From the NCBI GenBank assembly GCA_009843785.1, contig VYCT01000024.1:3473-37107 (forward strand): a stretch of DNA of 33,635 bases, in the 5' to 3' direction. Positions 33,384 to 33,635 of the stretch are shown piece by piece. The translations under genes and the position numbers were made by a program. This stretch comes from Candidatus Poribacteria bacterium. Lineage in GTDB: Bacteria > Poribacteria > WGA-4E > WGA-3G. Numbering within the stretch: the stretch's first letter is position 1; every line of letters starts with the position of its first letter. Under the pieces are notes generated by a model. The model was not told the origin of the DNA and did not search any database. It worked only from the letters and a program-made list of their open reading frames with translations.

Positions 33384-33635
33384 TGCGAGCCCCAGAGTCG
33401 AGGCATTTATCGCAGAAATGTGTCTATCTGTTTTATGCAGGTGAGATGACGAAAATCTAAGTAATTCACGGCATAATAGTTCCAGCGCACTACCAAACAA
33501 CGTAAATCCCTAACCGACTGAAAAAATCACATTGCGAAAAGTTTAATGATTCCAAAACCCTCTTGCCTCCCGTCTCGGTTCCCAGGTCCGGTAGGTTCGG
33601 TTTCCCAACCGCACCGGCTCCTACGCGGAAACCTT
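33384..33635. other. 3' gene-free end of window
   Basis: 252 bases with no convincing open frame. They contain the REP-like element at 33588-33617; otherwise nothing recognisable. Confidence 0.6.
33588..33617. repeat. REP-like palindromic element, copy 2
   Basis: CCGGTAGG-T-TCGGTT plus AACCGCACCGG, nearly identical to 26368-26398 apart from the loop and one stem base, where GTGCGGTT becomes GTTCGGTT. It is preceded by a similar GGTTCCCAGG context. Confidence 0.7.

Overview
The window reads as a chromosomal segment of a Gram-negative, didermal, non-model bacterium. It carries outer-membrane barrel-type proteins, lipoproteins with lipoboxes, and many exported proteins with HEAT, TPR, LamG-like and FGE-like domains. 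This mix, together with dispersed short palindromes, resembles Candidatus Poribacteria and related uncultured lineages. That placement is inference from gene style only, because no rRNA gene or taxonomic marker could be searched. Standard code 11 fits, since several complete genes (the DapA-like aldolase gene, aroA, tsaB, the FGE-like gene) end in TGA.

Layout. 1-960: 3' end of a TPR protein. 1028-3403: a TIM-barrel isomerase (-) divergent from tenA (+), with overlapping promoters. 2681-5233: a two-gene minus operon of a PhoR-like sensor kinase with no adjacent regulator and an FGE-like protein. 5528-10883: plus operon of a DapA/NanA-type aldolase, aroA and a large secreted glycosidase-like protein. 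11013-15971: an accessory-looking block with two small proteins, a cluster of palindromic repeats, an A+T-rich unknown gene split by a frame change, and a type ISP-like DNA methyltransferase (-) lacking nuclease and helicase. 16142-19959: minus operon LamG-like protein, tsaB, an exported peroxiredoxin-like protein and a Wzx-type flippase. 20199-21679: SirB1-like protein, tRNA-Ala(GGC) and a small exported protein. 21986-25244: Ski2-like helicase and a GNAT protein. 25419-33383: two HEAT lipoproteins (one with PDZ domains), a metallophosphoesterase, a cupin, a trpF-like gene behind a tandemly duplicated leader, an outer-membrane barrel protein and a CBM9/DUF5916 protein.

The most notable observation is in the peroxiredoxin-like gene (18441-17578, minus). 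Its reading frame is cut by one in-frame TGA exactly at the redox motif (TGA-Pro-Val-Cys), and the conserved C-terminal half stays open in the same frame for another 113 codons. A short bulged stem-loop with a GUU loop lies 20-37 nt after the TGA, like a bacterial SECIS. The best explanation is an unannotated selenoprotein with a UxxC site; a plain nonsense mutation is the main alternative.

Second-tier observations are the trpF leader (a 100-bp duplication in which each copy carries a 7-codon open frame and a conserved helix), the split zinc-ribbon gene beside an orphan methyltransferase, and several families of short palindromic or heptameric repeats between genes.
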